Source: CAIZQW01 sp942493055 (GTDB taxonomy: Bacteria; Verrucomicrobiota; Kiritimatiellia; RFP12; UBA1067). Taken from it: 64,000 nt of DNA. A program made the translations under genes and the position numbers. Below, in pieces: positions 40,303 to 49,414 of the stretch; position 1 is the first letter of the stretch, and each line of letters opens with the position of its first letter. The notes under the pieces were generated by a model that ran no database searches, was not told the origin of the DNA, and worked only from the letters and a program-made list of their open reading frames with translations. Location: NCBI GenBank assembly GCA_942493055.1, contig OW818680.1:1736001-1800000 (forward strand). The letters run 5' to 3'.

Positions 40303-40728
40303 TTAACCAACGATTTCGATACCCATGTTGCGTGCAGTACCTTCGATCATCCGCATTGCGGCCTCTTCGTTGGATGCATTCAAGTCGTCCTTCTTGATCT
40401 GGACAATCGTCCGGAGCTGTTCGCGCGTCACCTTACCGACCTTGTCGCGGTTGGGAACGCCAGAACCCTTTGCCAGTCCAGCTTCCTTCTTGAGGAGCGC
40501 GGAGGCCGGCGGACTCTTGAACACCAAGGAGAAACTGCGGTCAGCATACACCGTAATCACTACGGGAATGACCAAGCCAGCTTTTTCTTGAGTTTTAGCG
40601 TTGAATTCCTTACAGAACGCCATGATATTGACGCCTTGCGAGCCCAAAGCAGGGCCTACAGGCGGTGCAGGATTCGCGGCGCCTGCCGGAATCTGCAATT
40701 TCACGATTGCCGTGACTTTCTTTGCCAT
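40303..40728 (-). CDS. rplK: 50S ribosomal protein L11
   Basis: 141 aa. Conserved PAGAANPAPPVGPALGSQGVNIMAFCKEFNA at the N-terminus, which is the thiostrepton/RelA-response region, and GTARNMGIEIV at the end. It sits at the GTPase-associated centre of the ribosome. Same operon as nusG (89-base gap) and rplA. Confidence 0.98.
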   Translation of the reverse strand: MAKKVTAIVKLQIPAGAANPAPPVGPALGSQGVNIMAFCKEFNAKTQEKAGLVIPVVITVYADRSFSLVFKSPPASALLKKEAGLAKGSGVPNRDKVGKVTREQLRTIVQIKKDDLNASNEEAAMRMIEGTARNMGIEIVG

Positions 40729-40817
40729 AATACACCTTCACTGTCTGTCGTGATTCTCCCAGCATCCCCACTGGTACAACCGAACCACCGTTGACGAACC
40801 GTATCCGCAACGCCTAC

Positions 40818-41381
40818 TTACACGTTCTCAATGACCGCGCGTTCAACCTGCCAATATTCCAGTTCCACCGGAGCCGAGCGACCAAAGATCGCCACTGAAA
40901 CTTTCAGTTTGCCCCGATCAGGATCCACTTCATCGACTGTCCCGTTAAAGCTCATGAACGGGCCGTCAATGATCTTAATGGTCTCGCCAGGTTCAAAGGC
41001 AACCTTCGGCTTGACCTTCTCTTTTTTCGCAGCGACTTGGTTGACGATCGCGTCAACCTCCTCAGCTGGAAGCGGCATGGGGCGCTCACCACCGATGAAA
41101 CCGATAACGCCTGACGTCTCCTTCAGAAACCGCCACGTCGGCTCCAAGACCTGTCGCCCCTCATCATACAACGCTAAATTGATCAGCACATATCCGGGGA
41201 AGAACTTCCGCGTGACCGTTGTCTTCACGCCATTCTTCACTTCCGAAACCTTCTCCGTCGGAATGATAACCTCGCCAATGTACTCGCCCATCTCTTCCAT
41301 GCGGATGCGCGCTTCGATGGACCGTTTGACCTTCTGCTCTTGCCCGGTCAACGTATGCAAAACAAACCATTGCTTGGTCAT
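40818..41381 (-). CDS. nusG: Transcription termination/antitermination factor NusG
   Basis: 187 aa. NGN domain: WFVLHTLTGQEQKVKRSIE and KFFPGYVLINL, which bind the polymerase clamp. The C-terminal KOW domain carries FEPGETIKIIDGPFMSFNGTVDEVD. It couples polymerase to Rho or to ribosomal protein S10. Starts 15 bases below secE, with GGAG before the ATG. Confidence 0.97.
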   Translation of the reverse strand: MTKQWFVLHTLTGQEQKVKRSIEARIRMEEMGEYIGEVIIPTEKVSEVKNGVKTTVTRKFFPGYVLINLALYDEGRQVLEPTWRFLKETSGVIGFIGGERPMPLPAEEVDAIVNQVAAKKEKVKPKVAFEPGETIKIIDGPFMSFNGTVDEVDPDRGKLKVSVAIFGRSAPVELEYWQVERAVIENV

Positions 41382-41396
41382 TGAGGTTACTCCGAA

Positions 41397-41591
41397 TTAA
41401 GAATGGATAAGCTGTAAAACAAGTTCAATCACCTTGTCACAACATAGCACCACAACAGCCATGATTACGATGAACGAAAGGACAACCAATGTCGAATCAA
41501 CCAGCTCCTGGCGATCCGGCCATGAAATCTTCCGGAACTCGACACCGACCTCGCTCAGATAAGTGCCTATGTTTTGGACAACTTGCTTCAT
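41397..41591 (-). CDS. secE: Preprotein translocase subunit SecE
   Basis: 64 aa from the ATG at 41591, supported by GAGGAA eight bases upstream. A longer frame (to 41648) runs into the tRNA-Trp gene and is rejected. The conserved amphipathic segment EFRKISWPDRQELVDSTLVV precedes one transmembrane helix (IVIMAVVVLCCDKVIELVLQ). Essential part of the SecYEG channel. Confidence 0.93.
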   Translation of the reverse strand: MKQVVQNIGTYLSEVGVEFRKISWPDRQELVDSTLVVLSFIVIMAVVVLCCDKVIELVLQLIHS

Positions 41592-41618
41592 ACGCTTGAT
41601 TCCTCGATGACAAAAAAT

Positions 41619-41692
41619 TGGCAGGCCAGGAGGGAGTCGAACCCCCATCTACGGTTTTGGAGACCGCTGCTCTGCCATTGAACTACTGGCCT
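41619..41692 (-). tRNA. tRNA-Trp (CCA anticodon)
   Basis: Cloverleaf read on the minus strand: acceptor AGGCCAG/CTGGCCT, D arm GTTC...GAGC, anticodon stem GCGGT/ACCGT with loop CTCCAAA (anticodon CCA), T arm with loop TTCGACT. The 3' CCA is genome-encoded (41619-41621). It lies between rpmG and secE, as in several PVC bacteria. Confidence 0.96.
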
Positions 41693-41738
41693 GTAAAATT
41701 TCTCACTCCTGCGGTTCGGGGTTTCCCCCTCTCCACTG

Positions 41739-41758
41739 GGGCTGACAGCTGTCAGCCC
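41739..41758. terminator. Perfect 20-bp palindrome at the rpmG stop
   Basis: GGGCTGACAGCTGTCAGCCC touches the rpmG stop codon (41759-41761). It would fold into a tight hairpin in the transcript between rpmG and tRNA-Trp. There is no T run, so an RNA-processing or partial termination signal is likely. Confidence 0.55.
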
Positions 41759-41911
41759 TTATTTCGCCTCACGATGCAAGGTGCGCTTCCGTTCATTCGG
41801 GCAGAATTTCTTCATTTCCAAACGGTTGGTCTGCGTACGCTTGTTGCGTGTGGTCGTATAGTTGCGGCGCTTGCACTCGGTGCAAGCCAATGTTGCTAAT
41901 TCTCTCGGCAT
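41759..41911 (-). CDS. rpmG: 50S ribosomal protein L33
   Basis: 50 aa. Typical L33 sequence: CTECKRRNYTTTRNKRTQ, then RLEMKKFCPNERKRTLHREAK. The first CxxC of the zinc ribbon is present (Cys10, Cys13), but of the second pair only Cys37 remains (CPNE in place of CPxC), so zinc binding is probably weakened or lost. Located between tuf and tRNA-Trp. No strong ribosome site is seen. Confidence 0.95.
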   Translation of the reverse strand: MPRELATLACTECKRRNYTTTRNKRTQTNRLEMKKFCPNERKRTLHREAK

Positions 41912-41936
41912 ATTCGTCTCGCTTGAGCGTGAACTC

Positions 41937-41973
41937 GTGCCCGGACCGGTATGTTCGCATACCGGCCGGACAC
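41937..41973. other. Long stem-loop between tuf and rpmG
   Basis: An 8-bp perfect stem CCGGTATG/CATACCGG closes a four-base loop (TTCG on plus, CGAA on minus). It is extended outward by CCGG/CCGG and GTG/CAC with one mismatch each side. It begins 20 bases after the tuf stop. A processing or partial termination element is likely. Confidence 0.6.
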
Positions 41974-41992
41974 GCTCACAGGAAACAGTTAC

Positions 41993-43201
41993 TTACTTCG
42001 TGACCTTCTCAACCGTTCCGGCGCCGACTGTGCGGCCGCCTTCGCGGATTGCGAAGCGCATCTTATCTTCCAAAGCGACAGGCTGGATCAGCTTCACAGA
42101 CATCGCAATGTTGTCGCCCGGCATAACCATTTCCACGCCTTCCGGCAGGGTGATGTCGCCCGTGACGTCCGTTGTACGGATGTAGAACTGGGGACGATAG
42201 CCCTTGAAGAACGGGGTATGACGGCCGCCTTCTTCCTTGCTCAGCACGTACACCTGGCCGGTGAATTCCGTGTGAGGCGTGATGGATCCCGGCTTGGCCA
42301 GAACCTGACCGCGCTCGACATCTTCCTTCTTCGTGCCGCGGAGCAAGCAGCCGACGTTGTCGCCAGCCTGGCCCTGATCGAGCAGCTTGCGGAACATTTC
42401 AACGCCTGTGCAGGTCGTCTTGGCGGTCGGACGGATACCGATGATTTCGATATCGTCACCCACCTTGACAATGCCGCGCTCGATACGACCGGTCACCACG
42501 GTGCCACGGCCTTCAATCGAGAAGACGTCTTCGATCGGCATCAGGAATGCCTGGTCAAGGACGCGCACGGGTTCCGGGATGTAGCTGTCAAGAGCTTCCA
42601 TCAGCTTGGTGATGCATTCGCATGCAGGATCATCAACTGACTTCGCCTTGGTGGCCGGGAGAGCGGAACCACGGATGATCGGAATATCATCGCCCGGGTA
42701 TTCATACTTGGAAAGCAGCTCGCGGACTTCCATTTCGATGAGGTCCAACAGTTCTGCATCGTCAACCAGGTCAACCTTGTTCAGGAAGACGACGATCGCC
42801 GGAACGCCGACCTGACGCGCCAACAGGATGTGCTCGCGGGTCTGCGGCATCGGTCCGTCAGCAGCGGAGACCACAACGATCGCGCCGTCCATCTGCGCGG
42901 CACCCGTGATCATGTTCTTCACATAGTCAGCGTGTCCCGGGCAATCGACGTGTGCATAGTGACGGTTCGGGGTCCCGTACTCAACATGCGACGTTGCAAT
43001 GGTTAAAATTTTAGTGGGATCGCGGCGGCCTGCGGATTCCGAGGCTTTAGCGACTTGGTCATAGCTGATCGGCGCATTGAAACCCTTGAGGGCCTGAACG
43101 TGCGTGATAGCAGCTGTCAATGTGGTTTTGCCATGGTCAACGTGACCAATGGTGCCAACGTTTACGTGTGGCTTTTCGCGAACAAATGACTCTTTAGCCA
43201 T
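41993..43201 (-). CDS. tuf: Elongation factor Tu
   Basis: 402 aa. GTP-binding motifs are intact: GHVDHGKTT, DCPGH and NKVD. Domains 2 and 3 are normal (RGTVVTGRIERG, GDNVGCLLRG). Switch I is unusual: the segment that normally reads PEEKARGITI is replaced by a sequence including GRRDPTKILTIATSHVEY, about five residues longer and lacking the RGITI core, with Thr kept in LTI. AGGAG precedes the ATG. First protein gene of the ribosomal cluster, 49 bases below tRNA-Thr. Confidence 0.97.
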   Translation of the reverse strand: MAKESFVREKPHVNVGTIGHVDHGKTTLTAAITHVQALKGFNAPISYDQVAKASESAGRRDPTKILTIATSHVEYGTPNRHYAHVDCPGHADYVKNMITGAAQMDGAIVVVSAADGPMPQTREHILLARQVGVPAIVVFLNKVDLVDDAELLDLIEMEVRELLSKYEYPGDDIPIIRGSALPATKAKSVDDPACECITKLMEALDSYIPEPVRVLDQAFLMPIEDVFSIEGRGTVVTGRIERGIVKVGDDIEIIGIRPTAKTTCTGVEMFRKLLDQGQAGDNVGCLLRGTKKEDVERGQVLAKPGSITPHTEFTGQVYVLSKEEGGRHTPFFKGYRPQFYIRTTDVTGDITLPEGVEMVMPGDNIAMSVKLIQPVALEDKMRFAIREGGRTVGAGTVEKVTK

Positions 43202-43250
43202 TTTGGTTTCTCCTGTGAGTGTTGACTAATAAATCCAGTACCTGCAAAAA

Positions 43251-43326
<76 letters not shown>

Positions 43327-43365
43327 CTTACCCTTGACGGGGCAAAGAACCCCTTACCCAGTTTT

Positions 43366-43398
43366 CCCGCAGCATACAACCACGAAAAAACAGTTTAA
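43366..43398 (-). promoter_or_regulatory. Candidate promoter of the tRNA-Thr-tuf operon
   Basis: Minus strand TTAAAC (43393-43398), 16-base spacer, TATGCT (43371-43376), then a GC-rich discriminator GCGGG. The match to consensus is moderate, but the discriminator resembles stringently controlled stable-RNA promoters. The rest of 43327-43553 shows no gene. Confidence 0.35.
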
Positions 43399-43553
43399 GA
43401 TGCTCTCTATCCTTGCCATACTGAGTTTTCTACCTTCTCAAGACCCATGTCATGAAAAAAGAAAACCCCAAAAATATATCGAAAAGGCATCGACAAGTCA
43501 ATCACCGTCAGTTGAATTTTTGATTTTTTTTATTGGAGCCGCATTCTGCCTCG

Positions 43554-45941
43554 TTATTTCGGGGGCAAATTCAGATGGATATCCATCTGCGGGAAGGGAA
43601 TCGAGATCTTATTTTCGCCGAGAATCGTGTAGATTCTGACCTGCAATTGGGTCGAAATTTCAGCATAAACAGGCATTTCGATCCAGACGCGCACCAGGAA
43701 GCTGACGGCACTGTCTTTGAAGCCGTTGAGGATCACCAGGGGCTGGCGGGCATCGGCGCGTTCAATACCGGGTTGCTCGGCGACAGCCTTCAAGAGCAGG
43801 CCGCGCACCACGGTCAGGTCGCTCCCGTATGCGATATCCACCGGGATGTCATAGCGCCGGCATCTGTCATTGCGGGTCCAGTTGCGAAATTCCTTGGAGG
43901 TGACCACTGCATTGGGATAGGTGACGATCGCGCCGTCGGTCGTCTCGACAATGGTGCGCCCGAAGGTAATCTTCTGAACGGTCGCAAACTGGTTGTTCCC
44001 GATTTCAACCAAGTCGCCGGGGCGGATCTCCTGCCCCACCAGCAAGGTGATCCCCGAGAAGAAGTTCTCAGCGATGCCTTTGAGTGCAAGCCCCAAGCCC
44101 AGGCCCAGGCCGCCCAGCATGACCAGCATGCTCTTCGCATTGACTTGGCAGATGACACACGCCACGATCACAAAGCAGGTCCATGAGAGATAGCGCCCGA
44201 TCGTCAACGCGGAAGCATACAGCGCGCCATTGGCTTCAGCCTTTTGCTGCCGCATACGCACCTGGACGTTTTCAGAAATGAACTTAATCGCAAATTGCAG
44301 AACCAGCGCCAGGAGTGCAATCACCAAGACCCTGTTAATCGTGATGATCGCCACCTCCGTCATCGGGAGCGGCTTGCTGAACAGCGTTTCAAAGTAATCC
44401 TGCAAATGGTACGTTTGCGCCAGCCAGAAAAAGAGGGAGACCACCAGGGCCCCCCAGACCAGCGGGAGCACCAGCCGTTTCAGGACGATGTTGCGAAGAC
44501 GTCGCAAGAACCCTGTTGATATCACATGATAAATATTCATTGTGATGACGACCGCCAACAGCACCTGCGCAACTAAGACCTGCCAGCCGAGCGTCATGGT
44601 AAAGGCGAAATAGACAAAGCCGGAGAGGGCCAGCCAGGCGGAGACCAGGGCTTGCAGAATCGTCAAGCCCCCCAGGCAGAAGGTAAAGGTGTCGTGGCGC
44701 TCGGACATGAGGCAGCGGAGCAGCCACACAGCCACGAAAATATTGAGCACCGGCAAAATGACCAGGAGCGGAATACGTGAGACGAGTGTGATGTAGAGGC
44801 CTGCGCAGATCAGATGCTGCACAACGACCGGCAGGACAAAGCGGATCACGCCGCGAGTCTCGCGTGAGGTTTGATTGCGCATCAGCATGGCGACCAGCAA
44901 GATGCCTGTCGAGGAGCAGGCCTGGAAGGCCTGGATAAAGACGTTGGCGGCGCCTGCCGACAGCCAGCAGGAGAGCACCGAAACGCGCAAGACGATGGCC
45001 ACGATCAAGAGCCAGTAGCCAAAGGAGAAGACGGCCCATGCTGCGGGGTCATTGGCAAGCATGGAGGAGCGAAGCAGGAAGGGCTTGACCCAACGCGTCT
45101 TGACATAGACGAGCAGCGAAGCCAGAAGCGCGAAGAGCACTAGGAAGCGCAACCAGAATTCAGCTGTCAACGGAATCTGCGTGCGCCACCAATTCGCGAC
45201 TTTCACCTGCCAGAGCGGCATATAGCGGATGAAGGAGAACCAGGCTCTCCGGAGATCCATGTTCCGCGTCAAGAACATATCCTGAAGCGCCACTTCCCGC
45301 TTTTTATTGGAGCGCTCATGCAACTCATCGACCAAGGTCTTCACGCGATCCAATTTATCCGAGAACGCGTGAAGCGGCGACTGAAGCGAGAGGATCGAGT
45401 CCAGATTGGCACGCCGTTCTGAAATGTTCTGATCAATGGCGGCGAGCAGTGCCGGATTGACTTGGCGCGCCTTTTCTTCTTCTAACGATTGAATGACGCG
45501 ATTCAAGGAGTTCGTTCGCACGATAATATCCTGCAAACGGGAAACATGCGCCTTCACGCCTTCGAAATCGGCTTTTATCGAGGAAATCTGCCGGCAACAG
45601 AGCATGATTTCAAACACGTCATCGCGCTCCTCGTAGCTGTTGAGCATAAAGGAGTAGGCAGAGGCCTTTTGGCGGAAGCCGTCCAACTGAACATTGAATT
45701 GATCGAGCCGTTCCTTGGCGCGCTGAATGCGGACCTTGGTGTTGTTCCCGACAATTTTCAGATAGCGATGATCTTCGAGGACCAGACGCGCCCAGTTGTC
45801 GGCCGCCCGTTCGTCCTCACTGGCTTCCTGGGTCACTGGCGGCCGTATATACAGCACTGAAGCTGCAAGAATCCAACCGCCAATGAGCACACATTTTCTG
45901 ATGTGTTTTTTTACAAACCCAGATATGTCCAACATCTTCAT
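43554..45941 (-). CDS. Large mechanosensitive ion channel (MscK/MscM-like)
   Basis: 795 aa from ATG 45941; an open frame to 45995 would overlap argD. Architecture: signal/first helix, periplasmic coiled coil (about 35-230), about nine to ten hydrophobic helices, then the MscS core. The pore helix is Gly/Ala-rich (GGLGLGLGLALKGIAENFFSG) and the beta domain reads GDLVEIGNNQFATVQKITFGRT. It opens on membrane tension during hypo-osmotic shock. It follows argD by only 4 bases, so it is probably co-transcribed with the arginine genes, an odd pairing. Confidence 0.9.
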   Translation of the reverse strand: MKMLDISGFVKKHIRKCVLIGGWILAASVLYIRPPVTQEASEDERAADNWARLVLEDHRYLKIVGNNTKVRIQRAKERLDQFNVQLDGFRQKASAYSFMLNSYEERDDVFEIMLCCRQISSIKADFEGVKAHVSRLQDIIVRTNSLNRVIQSLEEEKARQVNPALLAAIDQNISERRANLDSILSLQSPLHAFSDKLDRVKTLVDELHERSNKKREVALQDMFLTRNMDLRRAWFSFIRYMPLWQVKVANWWRTQIPLTAEFWLRFLVLFALLASLLVYVKTRWVKPFLLRSSMLANDPAAWAVFSFGYWLLIVAIVLRVSVLSCWLSAGAANVFIQAFQACSSTGILLVAMLMRNQTSRETRGVIRFVLPVVVQHLICAGLYITLVSRIPLLVILPVLNIFVAVWLLRCLMSERHDTFTFCLGGLTILQALVSAWLALSGFVYFAFTMTLGWQVLVAQVLLAVVITMNIYHVISTGFLRRLRNIVLKRLVLPLVWGALVVSLFFWLAQTYHLQDYFETLFSKPLPMTEVAIITINRVLVIALLALVLQFAIKFISENVQVRMRQQKAEANGALYASALTIGRYLSWTCFVIVACVICQVNAKSMLVMLGGLGLGLGLALKGIAENFFSGITLLVGQEIRPGDLVEIGNNQFATVQKITFGRTIVETTDGAIVTYPNAVVTSKEFRNWTRNDRCRRYDIPVDIAYGSDLTVVRGLLLKAVAEQPGIERADARQPLVILNGFKDSAVSFLVRVWIEMPVYAEISTQLQVRIYTILGENKISIPFPQMDIHLNLPPK

Positions 45942-45945
45942 GCGC

Positions 45946-47151
45946 CTATTCAGCGGCTTCCTCTGAACCATAGAGGATATCGAGGGAGTCGCCAATCATT
46001 TCAAGCGCCTCAGCGATGTTGGCCTCCTTGACATTCAAGGGCGGGAGGAAGCGGACGACATGTTCGCCCGCGACGCAGCAGAGCAAGCCGCCGTCACGAC
46101 AGGCCTCCACGACCTCCTTGGCGCTGCCTTCCACAACCAGTCCGACCATCAACCCCTTCGCGCGGACATCCAGTACTTGGTCATACTTTTCAACAAAGAC
46201 CTTCAGGCCTTCGACGAACAGCTCACTCATCTTGCCGGTATGTTCGAGCAGGCCTTCCTCTTCAATGACATCCATGACGGCCATGGCCGCTGCGCAGGAG
46301 ACTGGATTGCCGCCGAAGGTCGAAGCATGCATGCCAGGCTTGAAGACATCTGACAAAGCAGGCGTCGCGATCAGCGCGCCCATGGGGATGCCGTCTGCCA
46401 GCGCCTTGGCGAGCGTGAAGGCATCCGGCTTCACAGGATAGTTCTGCCAGCCGAACCACTTGCCGGTACGTCCCATGCCGCACTGCACTTCATCAAAGAA
46501 GAGGAGCAGCCCCTTCTCGTCGCAAAGCTTGCGCAAGCCCACGACAAACTCTTCGGTCGCCACCATGACGCCGCCTTCGCCCTGCACGGCTTCGAGCATG
46601 ACAGCCGCGGTATGTTCATTCACAGCAGCCTTAACAGAATCAAGGTTGTTCAACTCGGCATACGCGAAACCGATGGGCAACGGATCAAAGCCCTTCTGGA
46701 CCTTGGACTGCCCGGTGGCGGCTATTGTCGCGAGGGTACGTCCATGGAAGGAGTTCTGCATGGTGATGACCTCATATTTGCCCTTCTCATGACCCCAGGC
46801 ACGCGCCAGCTTGATCATGGCTTCATTGGCTTCAGCACCTGAATTACAGAAGAAGCACTTGCCGTTCAAGGACATTTTGGAGAGCCGCTGCGCGAGCAGC
46901 GCATGGCCTGTCGTATAGAACAAATTGGAGGTATGACCCAGAGTCGCCACCTGGTTCTGGATGGCTTTGACGACTTTCGGGTGGCAGTGTCCAACGTTAT
47001 GAACCGCAATGCCGGCCGTAAAATCCAAGAACGTATTCTTTTCAGGATTATGGACCCTGCATCCGCTACCGTCAACCAACGTTGCGGTTGGCGAATATGT
47101 ATGCATCACATACTGATCGAACAATGCGGCAATATCAGCACTCTTACTCAT
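45946..47151 (-). CDS. argD: Acetylornithine aminotransferase
   Basis: 401 aa. PLP-dependent class III aminotransferase converting N-acetylglutamate semialdehyde to N-acetylornithine with glutamate. Visible motifs: the cofactor pocket NSGAEANEAMIKLAR, the DEVQ aspartate (LLFFDEVQCGMGRTG), the PLP lysine in FTLAKALADGIPMGA, and TFGGNPVSCAAA. Its ATG overlaps the argB end by 8 bases. Confidence 0.95.
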   Translation of the reverse strand: MSKSADIAALFDQYVMHTYSPTATLVDGSGCRVHNPEKNTFLDFTAGIAVHNVGHCHPKVVKAIQNQVATLGHTSNLFYTTGHALLAQRLSKMSLNGKCFFCNSGAEANEAMIKLARAWGHEKGKYEVITMQNSFHGRTLATIAATGQSKVQKGFDPLPIGFAYAELNNLDSVKAAVNEHTAAVMLEAVQGEGGVMVATEEFVVGLRKLCDEKGLLLFFDEVQCGMGRTGKWFGWQNYPVKPDAFTLAKALADGIPMGALIATPALSDVFKPGMHASTFGGNPVSCAAAMAVMDVIEEEGLLEHTGKMSELFVEGLKVFVEKYDQVLDVRAKGLMVGLVVEGSAKEVVEACRDGGLLCCVAGEHVVRFLPPLNVKEANIAEALEMIGDSLDILYGSEEAAE

Positions 47152-48025
47152 CTGCTATAATCTCCGTTCCTACACCTTGTTTTGTGAAAATTTCCAACAG
47201 CAACGAGTGCGGCATACGCCCATCAATCAGATGGACCTTGCCCACTCCGGCGCGGATTGCATCCACGCAACTGTCTAACTTCGGCAACATGCCGCCCCCG
47301 ACGATACCTTCGCCTTTAAGCTTCTGCACGCTGCTAATCCTCAACGACGCCAGCAAGCTCGACGGATCATTGACATCCATGAGCAATCCCGGCACGTCCG
47401 AGATAAACGCCAGCTTACGCACCTTCATCGCCTTGGCCAATGCGGCCGCAGCAGTATCGGCATTGACGTTGTACGTCTTGCCGTCCTCGACTCCCGTCCC
47501 CAGCGGCGTGATCACTGGCACAATGCCAGCATCCAGCATCTCCCGCACCGGACGCGTATCTACGGCTACAGGGTCGCCCACATAGCCCCAGTCAATCGTC
47601 TCTCCTGTCTCCGGATTTTTTCCGCTCTTCTTCGCCACGGAGAAAATCCAATCGCCATGCAGCGGCCGGGCAAGCGCCTTATGCTTCTGCAGCAACCGGA
47701 CAACATTCGCGTTGACTTCGTCTTTGATGACACGCTCGACGACACGGACAGCCTCCTCGGTCGTCACGCGCAGCCCCATGATAAACAGAGGCGGGATGCC
47801 CGCCTTCTCCATGCCACGTGAAATCGCCTTGCCGCCGCCATGCACCAGAATCGTCTTGATCCCGACCGCATTCAAGAATGCAATGTCGGTCAGCAAGCCC
47901 TCCAGGTTCTCTGGCACCTCCATGACGCTGCCGCCAACCTTCACAAGAACGACGGATCCTTTAAAATCCTGAATATAAGGCAACGCCTCCGTCAAGATCG
48001 AAGCCTTATCCATTGCATCTTTCAT
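47144..48025 (-). CDS. argB: Acetylglutamate kinase
   Basis: 293 aa. Phosphorylates N-acetylglutamate in arginine synthesis. Motifs: VLVKVGGSVME at the N-terminus, the substrate/ATP loop LVHGGGKAIS, and NVNADTAAAALAKAM, which is the nucleotide-binding end. Starts 1 base after the argJ stop and overlaps argD, so the three genes form one translationally coupled operon. ATG at 48013 is a possible alternative. Confidence 0.96.
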   Translation of the reverse strand: MKDAMDKASILTEALPYIQDFKGSVVLVKVGGSVMEVPENLEGLLTDIAFLNAVGIKTILVHGGGKAISRGMEKAGIPPLFIMGLRVTTEEAVRVVERVIKDEVNANVVRLLQKHKALARPLHGDWIFSVAKKSGKNPETGETIDWGYVGDPVAVDTRPVREMLDAGIVPVITPLGTGVEDGKTYNVNADTAAAALAKAMKVRKLAFISDVPGLLMDVNDPSSLLASLRISSVQKLKGEGIVGGGMLPKLDSCVDAIRAGVGKVHLIDGRMPHSLLLEIFTKQGVGTEIIADE

Positions 48026-48026
48026 G

Positions 48027-49241
48027 TTACGTTGTATACTCCGCGTTGATCTTCACGTAGTCGTACGAGAAATCGCACGTATACACCACGTCTTCCCCGT
48101 CGCCGAGGTTTAAATTCACGGTCACGTCAAAGGCGCGCTTGCGCATCACGTCTTGCATCGCCTTGAGCAAGGCCTTGTCTGCCACGCGGCCTTGGTCATA
48201 CGCGCAGATGTCGCCATAGTAGATCTGCGCCTTCTGGTCATCCACCTGGGCGCCGGAATAGCCTGTGGCGGCAATCACGCGTCCCCAGTTGGGATCCAGC
48301 CCGAACCAGGAGGTCTTGACCAGTGCGGACTTCGAGATCGCGCGCGCCGCCTTCTGCGCATCTTCCATGGTTTTCGCCCCATGGACGCGCACCGTCACAA
48401 ACTTTGTCGCGCCTTCGCCGTCCATCACCATCTTCTTGCCAAGCTCGATGCAGACCGTGGTCAACGCATCGACAAAATCCTGCCATTGCGGGTGCTTCTC
48501 ATCCAAGGTTGCATTTCCTGCCACACCGCTTGCGAAGACTATCACCGTATCGTTGGTGCTCATGTCGCCATCCACCACCACGCGGTTAAAGCTCTTGTTG
48601 GCTGCCAGGCGCAGCGCCCGGTCCAGCGCCTTCGCGTCAACAGCGGCATCTGTCGTCAGGAACCCCAGCATGGTCGCCATATTCGGCTCAATCATGCCCG
48701 ACCCCTTGCACATGCCGCCAATCTTAACGGTCTTGCCGTCAATCGTCAACGTCACCGCAACCTGCTTGTCAACCGTATCCGTGGTCATAATGGCGCATGC
48801 CGCGTCATGACCGCCTGTCACGCTCAGGGCGCTTCCCGCCATCTTGACACCCGCAGCAATGCGGTCCATCGGCAGGTTCACGCCAATGACACCCGTCGAA
48901 CAGACCAGCACCAGCTTTTCGTCTATGCCCAGGGCCTCAGCAGCCAGCCGTGCCATCTCGCGTGCATTCGCGAGACCGGTTTCGCCGGTGCAGGCATTGG
49001 CGCAGCCGCTATTCACGACAACGGCCTGCGCCGTACCTGAAACCGTACGCTCACGGTCCACCTGGACAGGCGCCGCAGCAACCTTGTTGGTCGTATAAAG
49101 GGCCGCAACCGTCGCCGGCTCATCCGCGACAACCATCGCCATGTCGCGACGGTTCTGATATTTAATGCCGGCCTCAATGCCGCAGGCTTTGAAGCCCTTC
49201 GCAGCCGTGACACCGCCATCGGTAAACTCAAACGTTTTCAT
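48027..49241 (-). CDS. argJ: Bifunctional glutamate N-acetyltransferase / N-acetylglutamate synthase
   Basis: 404 aa from the ATG at 49241; ten upstream codons would need a TTG start. It recycles acetyl from N-acetylornithine to glutamate. The self-cleavage site is seen in EPNMATMLGFL, where Thr becomes the catalytic nucleophile of the beta chain. Also present are the substrate loops NSGCANACTGETG and STNDTVIVFASG. Presence of argJ means the cyclic arginine pathway. First gene of argJ-argB-argD. Confidence 0.95.
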   Translation of the reverse strand: MKTFEFTDGGVTAAKGFKACGIEAGIKYQNRRDMAMVVADEPATVAALYTTNKVAAAPVQVDRERTVSGTAQAVVVNSGCANACTGETGLANAREMARLAAEALGIDEKLVLVCSTGVIGVNLPMDRIAAGVKMAGSALSVTGGHDAACAIMTTDTVDKQVAVTLTIDGKTVKIGGMCKGSGMIEPNMATMLGFLTTDAAVDAKALDRALRLAANKSFNRVVVDGDMSTNDTVIVFASGVAGNATLDEKHPQWQDFVDALTTVCIELGKKMVMDGEGATKFVTVRVHGAKTMEDAQKAARAISKSALVKTSWFGLDPNWGRVIAATGYSGAQVDDQKAQIYYGDICAYDQGRVADKALLKAMQDVMRKRAFDVTVNLNLGDGEDVVYTCDFSYDYVKINAEYTT

Positions 49242-49414
49242 AAAATCAACGCTATCAGGGGGATAGCACAACTTGCCAGAAACCTTCCGATTTCTGTAAA
49301 AATCCTAATAAGCCATAAGTTTTGAATCTTATAGTATTGACTATTTCAGGAGCAAAGTCGATGAAAAACAGCCTTGATCTGCCATTTTTTAGCAGCATGG
49401 CCTTGGGCGTATAT

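Noticed and set aside
45942..45995. Longer start of the mechanosensitive channel
   Set aside because: It would overlap argD by 50 bases without a ribosome site; the start at 45941 follows argD closely.
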